From assembly GCA_009733575.1 (NCBI GenBank), contig ML769724.1:1-64000 (forward strand): DNA of 64,000 nucleotides. Direction: 5' to 3'. This document shows positions 33,447-44,990 of the stretch, in pieces. The notes beneath the pieces are model-generated. The model had not been told where the DNA came from, did not search any database, and saw only the letters and a list, made by a program, of their open reading frames with translations. Both the position numbers and the translations under genes were made by a program. Every line of letters starts with the position of its first letter. Positions within the stretch are counted from its first letter, which is position 1. The DNA is from Gymnopus androsaceus JB14 (Eukaryota; Basidiomycota; Agaricomycetes; Agaricales; Omphalotaceae).

Positions 33447-33668
33447 TTAGCACTGCTTAGTAGCTCCATCCGATTTTATGCCAGAAGGTGGGAATGCATA
33501 GTCCCGGACCTTTATCCCTCTCTGCTCCAAGTCAAGCGGAATGTCTTCTTCATCAAGTTTGATGAGTGTAGGGGTGGGAGATGATTCGGCCCACATGGCT
33601 TCTATGGCTTCCAAATCATACCCGGGAATTGGACATTGCTTTCGTTCCCAGGGTGGAATAGCTTCCAA
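33447..33668 (-). CDS. Hypothetical acidic protein, partial
   Basis: The minus strand encodes AIPPWERKQCPIPGYDLEAI, later TLIKLDEEDIPLDLEQRGIK and then VRDYAFPPSGIK before a stop at 33447. Upstream, at about 33690-33770, another frame reads KKVPYRIVFIDPAA and may be an earlier exon joined at the ACAG near 33669. The residue pattern looks like real protein, but I do not know the family. It lies downstream of the tyrosine-recombinase relic on the same strand and may belong to that element. Confidence 0.35.
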   Translation of the reverse strand: MEAIPPWERKQCPIPGYDLEAIEAMWAESSPTPTLIKLDEEDIPLDLEQRGIKVRDYAFPPSGIKSDGATKQC

Positions 33669-34044
33669 TTGAACCTGTGAAATAGTTGGAGGCAGCAGGA
33701 TCTATGAATACTATTCGATACGGTACCTTCTTGGGCTGTTTTCCAGCACCATTATCCACTTTTTGTCACTCAGTATTATCATCCAAATTCTTTTGCACTT
33801 TTGGCTTTAAGAGGGAGCTCTGGAATCCAGACATATCGGCAGAGGCTGGTGAATGATTTAAAGGTGGAATAGTAGTTTGGGACATAAGAAATAGCTCGGA
33901 GATATATGGTATTGACCAGTAAATTTGAAAACCATCAGTCTCTTATGGTGCGGACCAGTGAACTTGGGGAAAAAATCAGTCTGAATCAGTTGAAGGCTAA
34001 ACGAAGTCAGAAGCACCCTTGGGAAAAGTCACAAGTACCTAGAG

Positions 34045-34102
34045 TAACTCAGATGTATGTTGGAGAGACTCAGATGTATGTTAGAGAAACTCAGAAGTAC
34101 CT
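34045..34102. repeat. Short tandem repeat
   Basis: Three imperfect copies of an 18-20 bp unit, ACTCAGATGTATGTTGGAGA and variants. Confidence 0.6.
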
Positions 34103-34348
34103 TACAACAGATTCAAATGCACACTTATATGTAGGCAGAAACAGAATCATTACAAGTAGATTCAGGCAGCACCAAGAGATGCAACAAAACTAACCGCATG
34201 TAGTGGGCACCAAGTACACAAGAGGAGCAATGATCACAGTCATGTACACACACGAAGTACAAAATATGTGCTAAAAGTATGTCTATCAAGCAGAAACAGC
34301 CATTTTTGACCAAAATGTACATTAAATGATGAAAAATGCTTTCATAGG

Positions 34349-35469
34349 TTACCCAAGGTCTGAAATCAGAGGGTGTTGTCTGGGTTTGTAATGAGAGAGG
34401 TTGGGAGAGTCTGGGAGTACTTCTCCAGCATGCATTTGCCTGAAGAATATCAGGTCGGCAGCTGCGGAAATGGTAAACTCTTTGCCCTTGGTGCCATCAA
34501 GGCTGAGGTCAGTGTGTAAAAAGATGAGGTATGCCTCCTTGACTGGAGTTCTAGGATTTATGAAGGAGCTAGGAGGAGCTCTCTGCTTGACTCCATTGAG
34601 CATGGAGTTAAGATGCTCGCCCCCCAACAAGGCCTTGCCTTTGTGCAGAATCCAGCCCTTGATGGCTGAGATATGAGCATGAGCCCGTTGTACAACCTGT
34701 GAATGTGGCAGCATAACTGCAAAGGACAGTCTTTTTTGCTAGGAGAACATCACTAGGAGTGAGACTTTCTGTGCCTGCCCAATTCAGAAACTTTTGGATG
34801 TGATTGTGCTCGCAAACCCAAGTGCTGTGGCTCACGGAGGCGCTGAGTGTGTTTCTCGCTTCAGTGGAAAACTGGATGGCTGTGGCAGATGCTGCCACTG
34901 AAGCAGGAGAGTTGGAATTTCTGAATGGAGCTCTGTGGTCGATGCAGTGAGGCAAGTCTCAATTCTCTGAGTGGTTGTAGCCAGGATACAATGCTGGGGA
35001 AAATTGTGGAGCATTCCCAAATGGTGTTTCATAGGATCAGTAGGTCTGGCCATCAATGATAATCTTGATGCTGGAGGGAGAGTTGATCTGAGCCAAAGAT
35101 GCTTGAGTAAGCTGGGAGGTAGAGTGACAGTAGCAGTGTCTGTGGGCCATTCTGTTAGTTGTTTTGTTGAGAAGTTGACATGTGATATTAATACCTTATA
35201 CTCATCTCTCGTAGAACAGACCATATCACAAAATTATCATATTCTAACTTTATAAAACTCACTGAAATCACAAGCACCCCATTCACAAGGATAAGAGGCT
35301 CATATCCTGTGACCTTCAAGCCACTCTTCCTGAACCTCCAACATCCATTGATGAAGAGACCTATGCCCCAGGCTGTAGAGGCATCAATGAATATTTGGAT
35401 ATCAGATTGAGGAGGAGGACAAAGGATGTGGAGACCAAGAAATGGTAGAAAAGTTGAGCTTCCCACCAT
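34349..35469 (-). pseudogene. DIRS-like retroelement relic: RNase H end plus tyrosine recombinase
   Basis: At 35469-35188 the minus strand reads SDIQIFIDASTAWGIGLFIN, the start of an RNase H domain of the type fused to reverse transcriptases in tyrosine-recombinase retroelements. Further along the strand come the N-terminal SAM-like part of a tyrosine recombinase (NTLSASVSHSTWVCEHNH and PSDVLLAKKTVLCSYAATFT) and AHISAIKGWILHKG. These are followed by RAPPSSFINPRTPVKEAYL and AADLIFFRQMHAGEVLPDS. The order RNase H then recombinase is that of DIRS elements. The frame changes several times. The reverse transcriptase and the C-terminal HxxR..Tyr part are missing, so only the middle of an element remains. 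Confidence 0.65.
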
Positions 35470-36191
35470 TTTAGGTCATCATGTAATGAACTGGTGATGG
35501 TGTGTGGCATGTAGGAGATTGTTTTAGGATCCTTGAACAAGGTGCTGAAGCACAGTATGCAGTAAGGCTTTTTAAAACCATATTGATAAGACTTTGTAGA
35601 GCTTTTGTAAAAATCTACGATAACTTCCGGAGCCCCGGAAATATGGCCGGGCAGCTGCTAGAATCCGGCCTGGCGCCTAGGGCGCTTATTTGGCACCTTC
35701 GGCACCCTCCCACAATGGCAGAATGCCATCAAATACTGTTTATCCATAAGGTTTTAAAAATATTGTGATACACCTAGCCCGATGCCCGCGGCCCGCCCAC
35801 TGGTGCCTATAGCATAGTGCACTCACAGGTGCTTATTTCCTGCCCACCTGTGCTTATTTTGGAAAAATGTCGGTGATGGGGCTTGATAAATCACATGCTA
35901 GTCCCCACTAATCAGTCTAATAAGAGGCATGGCAGATATTATATGCCTCTTAAGTGAGTAACTAAGGGATTTTCACCAGGTACAATTAAATACAATTCAA
36001 TAATATACTAAATTTTTGAATTAAGTCTCTTCTGACCCCTTGGAGATGTGGCACCTATGTTACAGTGCATTCATTGGGTCTTATTTTCCCATGCACTGGC
36101 ACTGATCTTCCTGGAAAAAAAGGCAGTAGTGAGAATATTCAGAGGATAGGCTTGCAGCTTGAAACATTTATGTGACATTGCCACATATACT
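35470..36191. other. Region without a supported gene
   Basis: It contains a GC-rich patch at 35625-35720 that is richer in G+C than its neighbourhood, then AT-rich sequence. I see no gene or repeat border. Confidence 0.4.
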
Positions 36192-37639
36192 TGATAGATA
36201 TTGGGAAAAAAGGATGTGAGTGATGGCGGGAGGACGAATGGGATGAGACTGATTCAGGTGGCATCAGAAATGCATTGAGAATGCTGCAGAAAGAACTTGA
36301 AAACAATGGTGGGAGGGCAAATACAATGAGATGCTAGTGGAGACTGATTCATGAATAGAAACGCGGAGAGAACCTTATTTCAAAGCCCAATGTACATTGT
36401 ACAGGTACCAGTAGTTTGGATAATCAGTCGTAATAAGTTCGATGGATGGAGCCGGTCAGGCGTGAAAAGGTCTGGCTGGCAGCGGCAAGCTGACGTGGGA
36501 TCTGCATTTCGATGATATTTCACACCCTTGTAGCAATTTTTACTAATGGAGATTTTCCTGATGTTATCGGTTTGATAGTTAACTACAGTGATCTTGGAGT
36601 CCTTGAGCCACTTGGAGTCCTTGATCCACCAACCGTAAAATTGTTTTTCCTGATATGATTTCTTCAATCTGAGTATCTCAAAACACGCATATGTGCTCAT
36701 TGCATGTCTGGTCCAAACTTGGAATACATAACCCTTGTGCATGGAGAGTTAAATGAATAATATAGTACTTTTTTCGACATTTTGGAGTTGTAAACTTTGG
36801 CCTTGGTGGTGAGCCACCCTAAAATGACAACCAATGGCTCTGAATTGTACTTACATATATGCAGAATTGAATTGTCTATTGAATGTGCTATTTAGCGAAG
36901 CAGTAGGTAAACTATTATGACCTTGATGTTCAAAACAATTCAGCGTGACATGAAGAGGACATTCACTGCCATCAATTAACGTTCCCACACAACTGACAGC
37001 TCAAATTCAGTGCGGAAAGCTCTACCGTAATCATGTAACACTGGCTCAAGGACTCCAGAACCATGACATTGGACTTGAATTCCGAATTAATTCATAGTAA
37101 TTACTTTCTCTTCATCTGAAGGTTCTTAAAGTAGTTCAATCTTACTTTCAGAACCTTTAGACTATTTCTAGATACTTAGATATGTTTGAAATGTAATGCA
37201 GCGAGTTCCGCAAGAAAAAATCAAAGCTGTGGCTCAAGGACTCCAAGATCACTGTATCAAACCAGTAAGCGTATCTTTTTGAATCTTCTTGCATCCTACA
37301 GATAAAGAATCTTGAAACAATCCCACGTCAACTTGCGGCTGCCAGCCAGACCTTTTCGCTCCTGACCGGCTCCATCCATCGAACTTATTACAACTGATTA
37401 TCCAAACTACTGGCACCTGTACATTGGGCTTTGAAATAAGGTTCTGAAATAAGGTTCTCTCCGCATTTCTAATTTGAATTCATAAATCAGTCTCCACTAG
37501 CATCTCATCGTATTTGCCCTCCCACCATTGTTTTCAAGATCTTTCTGCAGCATTCTCAATGCATTTCTGATGCCTGAATCAGTCTCATCCCATTCGTCCT
37601 CCTGCCATCACTCACATCCTTTTTTCCCGAGATCTATCA
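36192..37639. repeat. Large inverted repeat with about 415 bp arms
   Basis: The left arm 36192-36611 reappears inverted at 37229-37639, from TGATAGAT..GGGAAAAAAGGATGTGAG at the outer ends to CTTGGAGTCCTTGAGCCAC at the inner ends. Identity is about 90% by eye. The spacer is about 617 bp, AT-rich, without a clear gene; a minus-strand stretch near 36910-37000 reads CVGTLIDGSECPLHVTLNCF but cannot be assigned. The shape is that of a foldback or long-TIR element. I could not confirm a target duplication. Confidence 0.8.
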
Positions 37640-37784
37640 GAACTCAGGTTCCCCAACACTAGTACTGGGGCTTTCTGAGTCCGCCAATGGACCCGAGCGT
37701 TCCCAGGACCTAATGACATATTAGAGCCGAACTTGTTCCGTTGCATCATCTGCATCTCCCGCTCATCATTGGGCACATCCTATG

Positions 37785-38459
37785 CACACCGAAAGTGCAA
37801 AAAAATCCGCTCAAACGAAATACCAACTAATTTATAAAATTTCATGTCAAAAATCACTTATGAGTGAAAATTTGAGTGAAATTGGATTATTCAGTTGAAT
37901 GGTCTTGTTGAGTGAAAATATACATATCAGTACGTTGTTTAGATAAACTGAAGAAGGGCCTGAATTACAGTATATCTGAGCTCCTGAAATGGTAAATGAT
38001 TTGTTAATTTTGCAAGTCAAATCATTCCAAGTGGAATATTTCCTTTCAGGTGTATTTTCAGACAATATAAAAAGTTGTGTGAATAATGATATTTCAGAAT
38101 AACTGAAAAGCCTCAACCACATTCATTTCAGGCTTTTCAGTTATTCTGAAATATCATTATTCATATAACTTTTCATGTTGTCTGAAAATACACCTGAAAG
38201 GAAATATTTCACTCGGAATGATTTGACTTGCAATATATAACAAATCATTTACCATTTCAGGAGCTCAGATATACCATAATCCAGGCCCTTCTTCAGTTTA
38301 TCTAAATAATGTACTGATATGTATATTTTCACTCAACAAGACTGTTTGACTGAATAATCCAATTTCACTCAAATTTTCACTCATAAGTGATTTTTTAAAC
38401 AAAATTTTATAAATCAGTTAGTATTTTGTTCGAGCGGATTTTTTTGCACTTTCGGTGTG
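37785..38459. mobile_element. Near-perfect 675 bp palindrome (foldback/MITE-like)
   Basis: Bases 37785-38110 and 38134-38459 are inverted copies with only scattered mismatches, around a loop of about 20 bp centred at 38122. The ends are CACACCGAAAGTGCAAAAAA and its complement. ATG flanks both ends (37782-37784 and 38460-38462), a possible 3 bp target duplication. There is no coding capacity. A transcript would fold into a hairpin of about 325 bp. Confidence 0.85.
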
Positions 38460-38462
38460 ATG

Positions 38463-39330
38463 TCTGGTAGGATCTTCTTCTCCCGAGTGATTTGTGCCCT
38501 CTTATTCAAATATGATTATGCGCAATTCGGGAGCAGAGATGGACAGCACCCACGGACCAAATTTTCAGGTACTTAAATCGTCGCGTAATCCCGTGTGATG
38601 TCTGTCATCTCATTTCGGTAATGCACAGAACTTGGGAGCATGCAGAAATACAATATTCGGGTGCACTTTGAGATAAGTACTTACCTCGGACCGAAGCCGA
38701 AATCAGAGGATATCTGGATTGAGTGGCTTAGACGGGATATACAGTGGCTGTAGGCAGGGAACAGTCTGCTGCCACCGCATTGATACACCATCTGCGCCCT
38801 ACGATGCTCAACGAACCTATGCCAGAACTCGTGCGAGGAAAAAAGGTAAATCTTTATCAAAAAAAATTCTCCGCTACATCATAGGAGTCAGACACCTTAG
38901 ATAATGTGGAGGAGTCACGGCTTCACCCATAAACTCTGAGCTCCCGGGGTCAGGTTGTTCGTGGATAGATAGATCACATTGCGCAATTGCGTCAAGGAGA
39001 CGGTCTTATACGGCAGAAGATGCAACTCGACTCCCCACTATGAAGACGATCGACTGTATGGCCAGCGCGGAGTAGCAACGCTAGGTACAAAATACCTAGC
39101 CAGCTGCTATAATAAATAAGAACAACTTAGTGACATGAGAATCTCTAATCTACTGTTCCAACCTGTAAGACTTGCGATTTCCTCCAACCACAACCTCTTC
39201 GCTATCTGTTCCACCTTATCCCCGTAAAGGAAACTTGTTTGTAACATACTGGATAAAGTCAGCAAAGCCGTGCCGCGGCCGAAATTGACACGTGTCTGCT
39301 TCCCAAAGCACCTGAGGTCGAACCACCATC
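38463..39330. other. Upstream region of the MFS gene
   Basis: No open frame with protein-like composition. It should contain the promoter of the gene starting at 39331; no specific site is clear. Confidence 0.4.
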
Positions 39331-41389
39331 ATGGATGCTGAAAATCGACCGCTCCTCAATCCTAACCCGCATCCTCGTGACGAAGAAACCCGGACAGCCA
39401 GCAGTCTCAATCTCAGGGAGATAATATACGTAGTCAGTCTCTCTTCCCCAATATGGCTACGCAGGCGGTTGAGCGAGTTTGTCTTGCAATAATCAGATAG
39501 TACCTTCAGGGATTGGAATTTTTCTGTATGCCTTTGACAGTACCCTCATACCAGCATCATACGCTGTTATCGGCAGTGATTTCAATCAGCTTGAGCACAC
39601 TGGATGGATCGCAACATCATATATGCTGATGCTGGCCAGCATCCAGTAAGCCATTTTCTGTGTATGCTCACCATTTCTTGAAATCTGTTGTTAGGCCTTT
39701 GTATGGAAAACTCAGTGATATATTTGGCCATAAATCTTGCCTTCTGTTTGCATATAGTGTCTATGGATTTGGTTGCCTGGGGTGCGGGCTATCATCAAAC
39801 CTGGTGCAGCTGGTTGCTGCTAGAGCACTCTCAGGCGTTGGTGGTGCAGGGCTAACAACGTATGTATCCTCCAAACTCATAATCCTTGATTAAGCTAGAA
39901 CTTCCATCTAGTTTAATTTCCGTACTCGTGGCGGATGTTGTTCCTCTGAGATCGCTTGGAGCATGGAATGGTAAGCCTAAGTTGTATACTCAAATTGGAA
40001 AATGTGACGCATGTTCTATATGTGTATATTTTATTTGCAGGTGCTCTTAATGTCATTTTTGTCCTTGGACAAACTGCCGGCTCACCATTAGGTGGCTATC
40101 TTGCTGATGGACCTGGCTGGCGTTGGTAAATCCTTGCTGCTAGCTTTATTCATTGCATATCTGACATTTATATTGACACTAGGTCATTTTTATTCCAGCT
40201 CCCGTTGCTTGTGCTTGGCTGTCTGTCAGGCTTGGTCATGCTTAAACCTCCAGAAGCTTGGGAGGAGTCTACACTCGCCAAATTGAAACGGATAGATTTC
40301 ATGGGTGCATTTTCTCTTATCGTTGCTGTTGTTGCCCTTCTAGTAGGACTGGATCGAGGTGGAAACATTGCATGGCTTGACACAACGACCCTTGCAGTTC
40401 TAATAACTTCTGCGGTTGCATTTACAGCTTTCTGGACCATAGAGCTCAAATTTGCAAGTGAACCCTTTGCCCCTTGCCATATCCTCATTCATGAAGGGCT
40501 TATTGCTCCTTACCTATGTGACTTCTTCTCAATTTCCGCCGATTCGTGTTTGATATTCTTCTTGCCACTGTTCTTTCAAGTCGTTGAAACACAGACAGCT
40601 GCACAAGCTGGCACACTGCTTGTTCCAGCGGCTATCAGTGCCACAATTGGAACCCTAGCTGGTGGATGGAGCGTGCAAAGAAGTGGAAAATTCTGGTGGT
40701 TAATTGTTTGTGGATATTCCACTCAAGCTCTTGGAACATGTTTGGTAGCTTTTGCAGTTTATGCAAAAGGCATTAGTTTGCGGCAAGTGGTTGTAGGTGA
40801 GTTTTTCTCGCAGCTCTGATGTGGATGTGGTGTTTAATTTTCTCTGATAAGCATACTCCATTGCAAGCTTTGGCTGTGGGTTTGGTATAACAGCAACTGT
40901 TGTAGCCATTGTTGGGAATGCTGGGAAAGGGGCCCAAGCAGTAGCAACTTCGGGTAGGTGATCTGATATATGACAATTTTTATGGTAGTCTAAGTGATTT
41001 TTAGTTTCGTTTTTGTTCAGGTCCACTGGCGCGGTAGTTGGAATCCTTATTGGCGGAACAATTATTCAAATCTCCCTCCGGTCTCTACTTCACAACCGAC
41101 TGGAAGCGACTGAGGCAGATGTTGATGAGGTAAATTTTCATTCTTTTATGAACAGTTTCTCGTAACTAAATTGTTTCCTTTAAAGATAGTCAATGGTGTC
41201 CGTGCATCACTGTCTTACATTTACACACTACCAGTCTCTCTTCAAACAAAGGTGCGATTGACTTACTGTGAGGCTGTCTTCTATGCATGCATATTTGCGA
41301 CGGTTTTCGCACTTGGCAGTCTTCTAAGTGCCTTCAGGATCACTGAGAAATCAATCTCTCATCATTCAACGGAAGGAACAGAACAATGA
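39331..41389 (+). CDS. MFS multidrug-type transporter (DHA2/VBA-like)
   Basis: The gene starts at the ATG at 39331 with a polar cytoplasmic N-terminus (MDAENRPLLNP) and ends at 41389. Landmarks are FLYAFDSTLIPASYAVI, TGWIATSYMLMLAS, the MFS motif GKLSDIFGHK, RALSGVGGAGL, GSPLGGYLADGPGWRW, a long second half, and RSTGAVVGILIGG. About 14 hydrophobic segments fit a proton-driven exporter of the DHA2/VBA group. Clear introns lie at 39646-39694 and about 39861-39911, 39971-40040, 40128-40182, 40797-40852, 40957-41020 and 41131-41187. The first intron (after about 39430) is uncertain in its exact ends. It stands beside a UstYa-like gene, so export of a small peptide product is possible, but the substrate is unknown. 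Confidence 0.85.
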
Positions 41390-41704
41390 CCTTCAGGGAA
41401 TATATACATTTTTGCACGTGCTTCATTTTCAATAGAACAATTTAGTTAGTTTCATAAACTATCCAACCGCTCTTTTGGAATTCCATGGTCATAGTTTGTA
41501 TTCTAAGGCTCCAGCGTCTACTTTGATTGATGTAGATATCGCTTTCAGTCAAAACAAGGTTTGAATGCATTTGAGAAGTAACAGTCTTGATTCGGGTCTA
41601 CTTGCCTTATGTATTATCATATCTACCAAAGGGTCTTCGTTGAAACGGTCCCACAATTGTAGAACATTTGATTCAATTGTTTCTCAGCTGATGGTGGCAG
41701 ACCC

Positions 41705-41714
41705 CTTTATAACC
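41705..41714 (+). promoter_or_regulatory. TATA-like element of UstYa-like copy 2
   Basis: CTTTATAACC 44-53 bp before the ATG at 41758, identical to the decamer at 2968-2977. Confidence 0.45.
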
Positions 41715-41757
41715 CTCGTCTTCTTCGCTCCATTCCACTCTCTTCAACAGCGAAAAG

Positions 41758-42471
41758 ATGCAATATTCATCGACAATATTAGGATGCCTTGCCATCCTCA
41801 ACATTCTACTCGTCTTTAAAACTAGCAAACTCAGTCTTACGCCTTCCACTAAAGAATACTGTAAGTGTATCTACGTTGCGTTTAGGGGAATAAATGGCTA
41901 AATGTCTGAGCTATTATTTCGGATTATCCAGCGTGGATTAACAAGGACTATCCTTTAGAAATGCCTGTTGGAAATATCCCAGCTGTTGAGATGACATTCC
42001 AAGAATCTTCTCGTTTCTCCCTCAACGACCCAGCCAACAAAGCTAATTGGGATACTCTCATAACAAATCAATTTGGAACGGGATTTCAGCATCTCGGACC
42101 ATACCACTTTCGCCATATCTCTGGTGCATACCACTCTCTTCATTGTGTGTACTCCATGCAGGAAGATTTTGACAAACCGGATCATCTTCATCATCCTAGT
42201 CATCACTTTGTACGACATCATCCATCCTTGTCTTGTTCTCAGTTTTAATAACATATATGCTCAGATCCATTGTCTTATGTATTTTAGGCAGATCTTTCTC
42301 TGCAACGCCGACCTAACGCTTGAAGCTGGTGACTTTATGCATCGAAATCTCACTAGTGATCGAATGGGACAGACACGGAAATGTAGGGACTGGTCTACCG
42401 TCGCAAAATGGGTTGATGATAACACAAAGCTATGGTTTGAGTACAACAATGTTACATTTGACATGCCGTAG
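41758..42471 (+). CDS. UstYa-like (DUF3328) protein, copy 2
   Basis: Three exons, 41758-41860, 41932-42209 and 42265-42471, join in frame for 195 residues. The intron positions match copy 1, in particular the phase-0 intron just before the second motif. A hydrophobic N-terminus (STILGCLAILNILLVF) serves as signal anchor. The family motifs are HSLHC and IHCLMYFRQ, and the segment MPVGNIPAVEMTFQES is almost identical to copy 1. By family analogy it would act in the secretory pathway as an oxidative enzyme on a peptide or small molecule. It follows the MFS transporter by about 370 bp on the same strand. The frame is intact. Confidence 0.88.
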
Positions 42472-42866
42472 TCTTAGCGGCTTCTCTAAGCAAATACCTA
42501 CTAGTAATTAGTAGTAGGTTACGAGTCCGGAATGAAATGAAGGAATCGTCCTTATGGTTGTCGGGCCTGTTTCAATGAATCGCCTTTTTTGGAATTGATT
42601 AACCTTTTATGGCATCGTTGTCACAGAGTCTTGAAATCCTCGCCAAATTACGTGTGACCTACTGTGACTATCTAATCTTTGATTATTCTTTTACCGCTAT
42701 CATCGGCATTCATATTCCTCATTGTTCACTCGCCGCTTTCTTCTTCCAACTTGGCCACTTTATACCTCGATGATCTCATTTCGTTTTTCTTTGCCAGCTC
42801 TTCTTTCCAGCCGTTTCCGGTCTTCTCAAAAAATACAACATTAACCCAAATCCATTGGTCAAATCA

Positions 42867-44401
42867 ATGTCGTTCAAGGGAGTCCTTAGCAAGCAGGAGC
42901 GACTTGAGGAGGGGATCACTGAAGGGCTAGTGAGAATTGGTAAAACTCCCTTTGCAGTACACTACAGTGCTGCGGTTTCACTTGACCGCTGCTATTCCTG
43001 CATTCAGGAGCTGATTACGAGCAAGAAAATCAAGCCGCAGGTAGGCCATATTTTTAAAAACGCATTTTCACCTTGCTTATCCAATTCAGAATGCGGAAAT
43101 GGTTGCGACCTTTTCAGGGACGTGGGCGAGCATGAAATTCCAGCTGGGCCTTATGCAGTACATCAAAATTATTGACCCACTTGCGCGTTGTCTATGGTCG
43201 TTGGAGGCCTCGAAGACTAATCCTGACCATGTTTTTCTCTTCTGGTTAGCAATGGGTGCCGAACTGAAAGCTCTATTTGACTTGGGAGAAGATGCAACAG
43301 GCATTTCGCAAAGCCTCGCTCTCCCCGTAAGTCTTTGTGTACAATGGTGCAGCCTTTCTAATGTACGTCTAATGTCTGTTAGGCTTCATAGGGTCTGACA
43401 TGTTCAAGCGTTCTGGGACAATTCCAATGCCAGCCATCAGAATTCCCGCGACTGCAACTCATACCGATGATGCATCGGAAGCGGACCAGACACCAAATCC
43501 TAAAGCATACCGACGCGTAAAACAGGCTCTGAAAAATAGCTTGCGGGTTGAAGTGGAATGTTTCCGTTTGGTGAAAGAGGAGGCCAGCATTGCCTCATTA
43601 TTAAAGCAGATGAGTTCTGAGCAGAGACAGAACATCAAAAATGAGCTGACTGTTCAGCTTCTTGCATATTCACACCGTGAATACCCATTTACGGATCCCA
43701 TCGGTGACAAGTCCATTTTAGAGTGGTGGAGAGAGCTGTTGCTGCACCCGAAGACACAAGTTTTGGCGGTGAGTACTGTAATATCTTCGATGTTTGATTT
43801 CTGAACTAACCTTATTTTTTCTAGTTTCTTTTGGTGAAATTCTATTCTGTACTTGCAAACTCTATGCCCGATGAACGCTGGGGATCAAAAAAGACGCGGG
43901 CCAATGCACCTTTGAAACCGGGTGTCGACTTTGGCTAATATCATTTAGGTCGGCGAGTGGTACTGAAGAAAGAAGGTAAGTGTATCAATATCTTACAGGA
44001 CTGAACTGATTTTATCGTAGGAGCCTAAGGAGGCTCAAGCACATCCTAACGTAGGCATCCGAGATATGTCTACACTGCAAACGGACCATTCCGAGTCCCA
44101 GTCCATGTCAGATAACTCAGAGGAGCATGGTAATCTGTGTGATGCTCTTGATGAAGCTGAAGATGCGGAGCGCCATGCAGAAAGTGACATGACCACTTTC
44201 CTTCAAGATTTGGACTTTGTAGACGACTCAAAGATCGTCGTTGACGATACGGTGAACCTCAATGCCAAGGTACTGACTACAGTATTGCCCAAGACTAAAG
44301 GTGCCCCTTCACCCATGTTCGTCGGTCTCATTGAGAGCGATGCTCGGCCACCCGCGGATACGGTAGAAATAGACGAATTGGAAGCGATCAACTGGGATTA
44401 G
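42867..44401 (+). pseudogene. hAT-transposase-derived protein, C-terminal half
   Basis: Exons 42867-43040, 43090-43326, 43409-43768 and 43825-43938 join in frame. The readable order is typical of the hAT C-terminal half: SKQERLEEGITEGLVRIGK, WASMKFQLGLMQYIKIIDPL, a variable linker, SILEWWRELLLHPKTQVLAF and VKFYSVLANSMPDERWGSKK. The WW-x-L motif and the 'NSMPDER' stretch are those of the dimerisation region. The BED zinc finger and the first catalytic part are missing. A TAA at 43936-43938 stops the frame. Further downstream an acidic tail is still open (44066-44401, VDDSKIVVDDTVNL), so the original protein was longer. It may be a domesticated or simply decayed copy. Confidence 0.65.
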
Positions 44402-44513
44402 AATGATACAGCGCCGTTGTATCCTATTTACATACACGATGCTATTAGCATGTTAAAAACACGGTTATTCTCATGTTAATCGCATGTTAGCGCCCGTTAG
44501 CGCCCAAATGTTA

Positions 44514-44990
44514 ATGGGAAGAAGTACCAGCAGGAGGCATGAACTTATGTTGGTTTGTTTCTGTCCTTTCATTTCGATTTTGGCGCTCAAGGGAGTCCTA
44601 ATGCACTCATTTCAGACCGTTCAAATGCATTTTCAATTGGCCAACTTGTTCCAATGCTATTGGCTATTTTAGGTGGGAAGAAGTACCAGCAGGAGGCATG
44701 AGCGTATGTCAGTGAGTTCTTACCCTTTCCTTTTGATTTCAGCACTCGTAAGACTCCCAATGCACTTTCTTCAGATGGGCTTTTCATGTCTTTGATCCTC
44801 TGACTTGTTCCGATGCAGTGTCTTATCTTAGGTGGGGAGATGTACCAAGTGGAGACATAAGTTATGTTGGTGAGTTTTTGTCCGTTCCTTTTGATTTTGG
44901 TACTCAAGGGGTTCCTAATGGACCTCTTCCAGATCGCTGAATCATATTCCAAATTGGTTCACTCGTTCCGACATAATGACCTATTTAATG
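44514..44990. repeat. Three tandem copies of a roughly 160 bp unit
   Basis: Units start at about 44514, 44680 and 44832 with GGGAAGAAGTACCAGCAGGA or a variant (third copy GGGGAGATGTACCAAGTGGA). Each continues with TTTTGATTT and a CTAATGCAC/CCCAATGCAC block. The third copy is the most diverged. Confidence 0.75.

Noticed and set aside
36380..36742. Minus-strand frame of 120 codons in the left arm of the inverted repeat
   Set aside because: It runs through repeat DNA that is not preserved as protein in the inverted copy.
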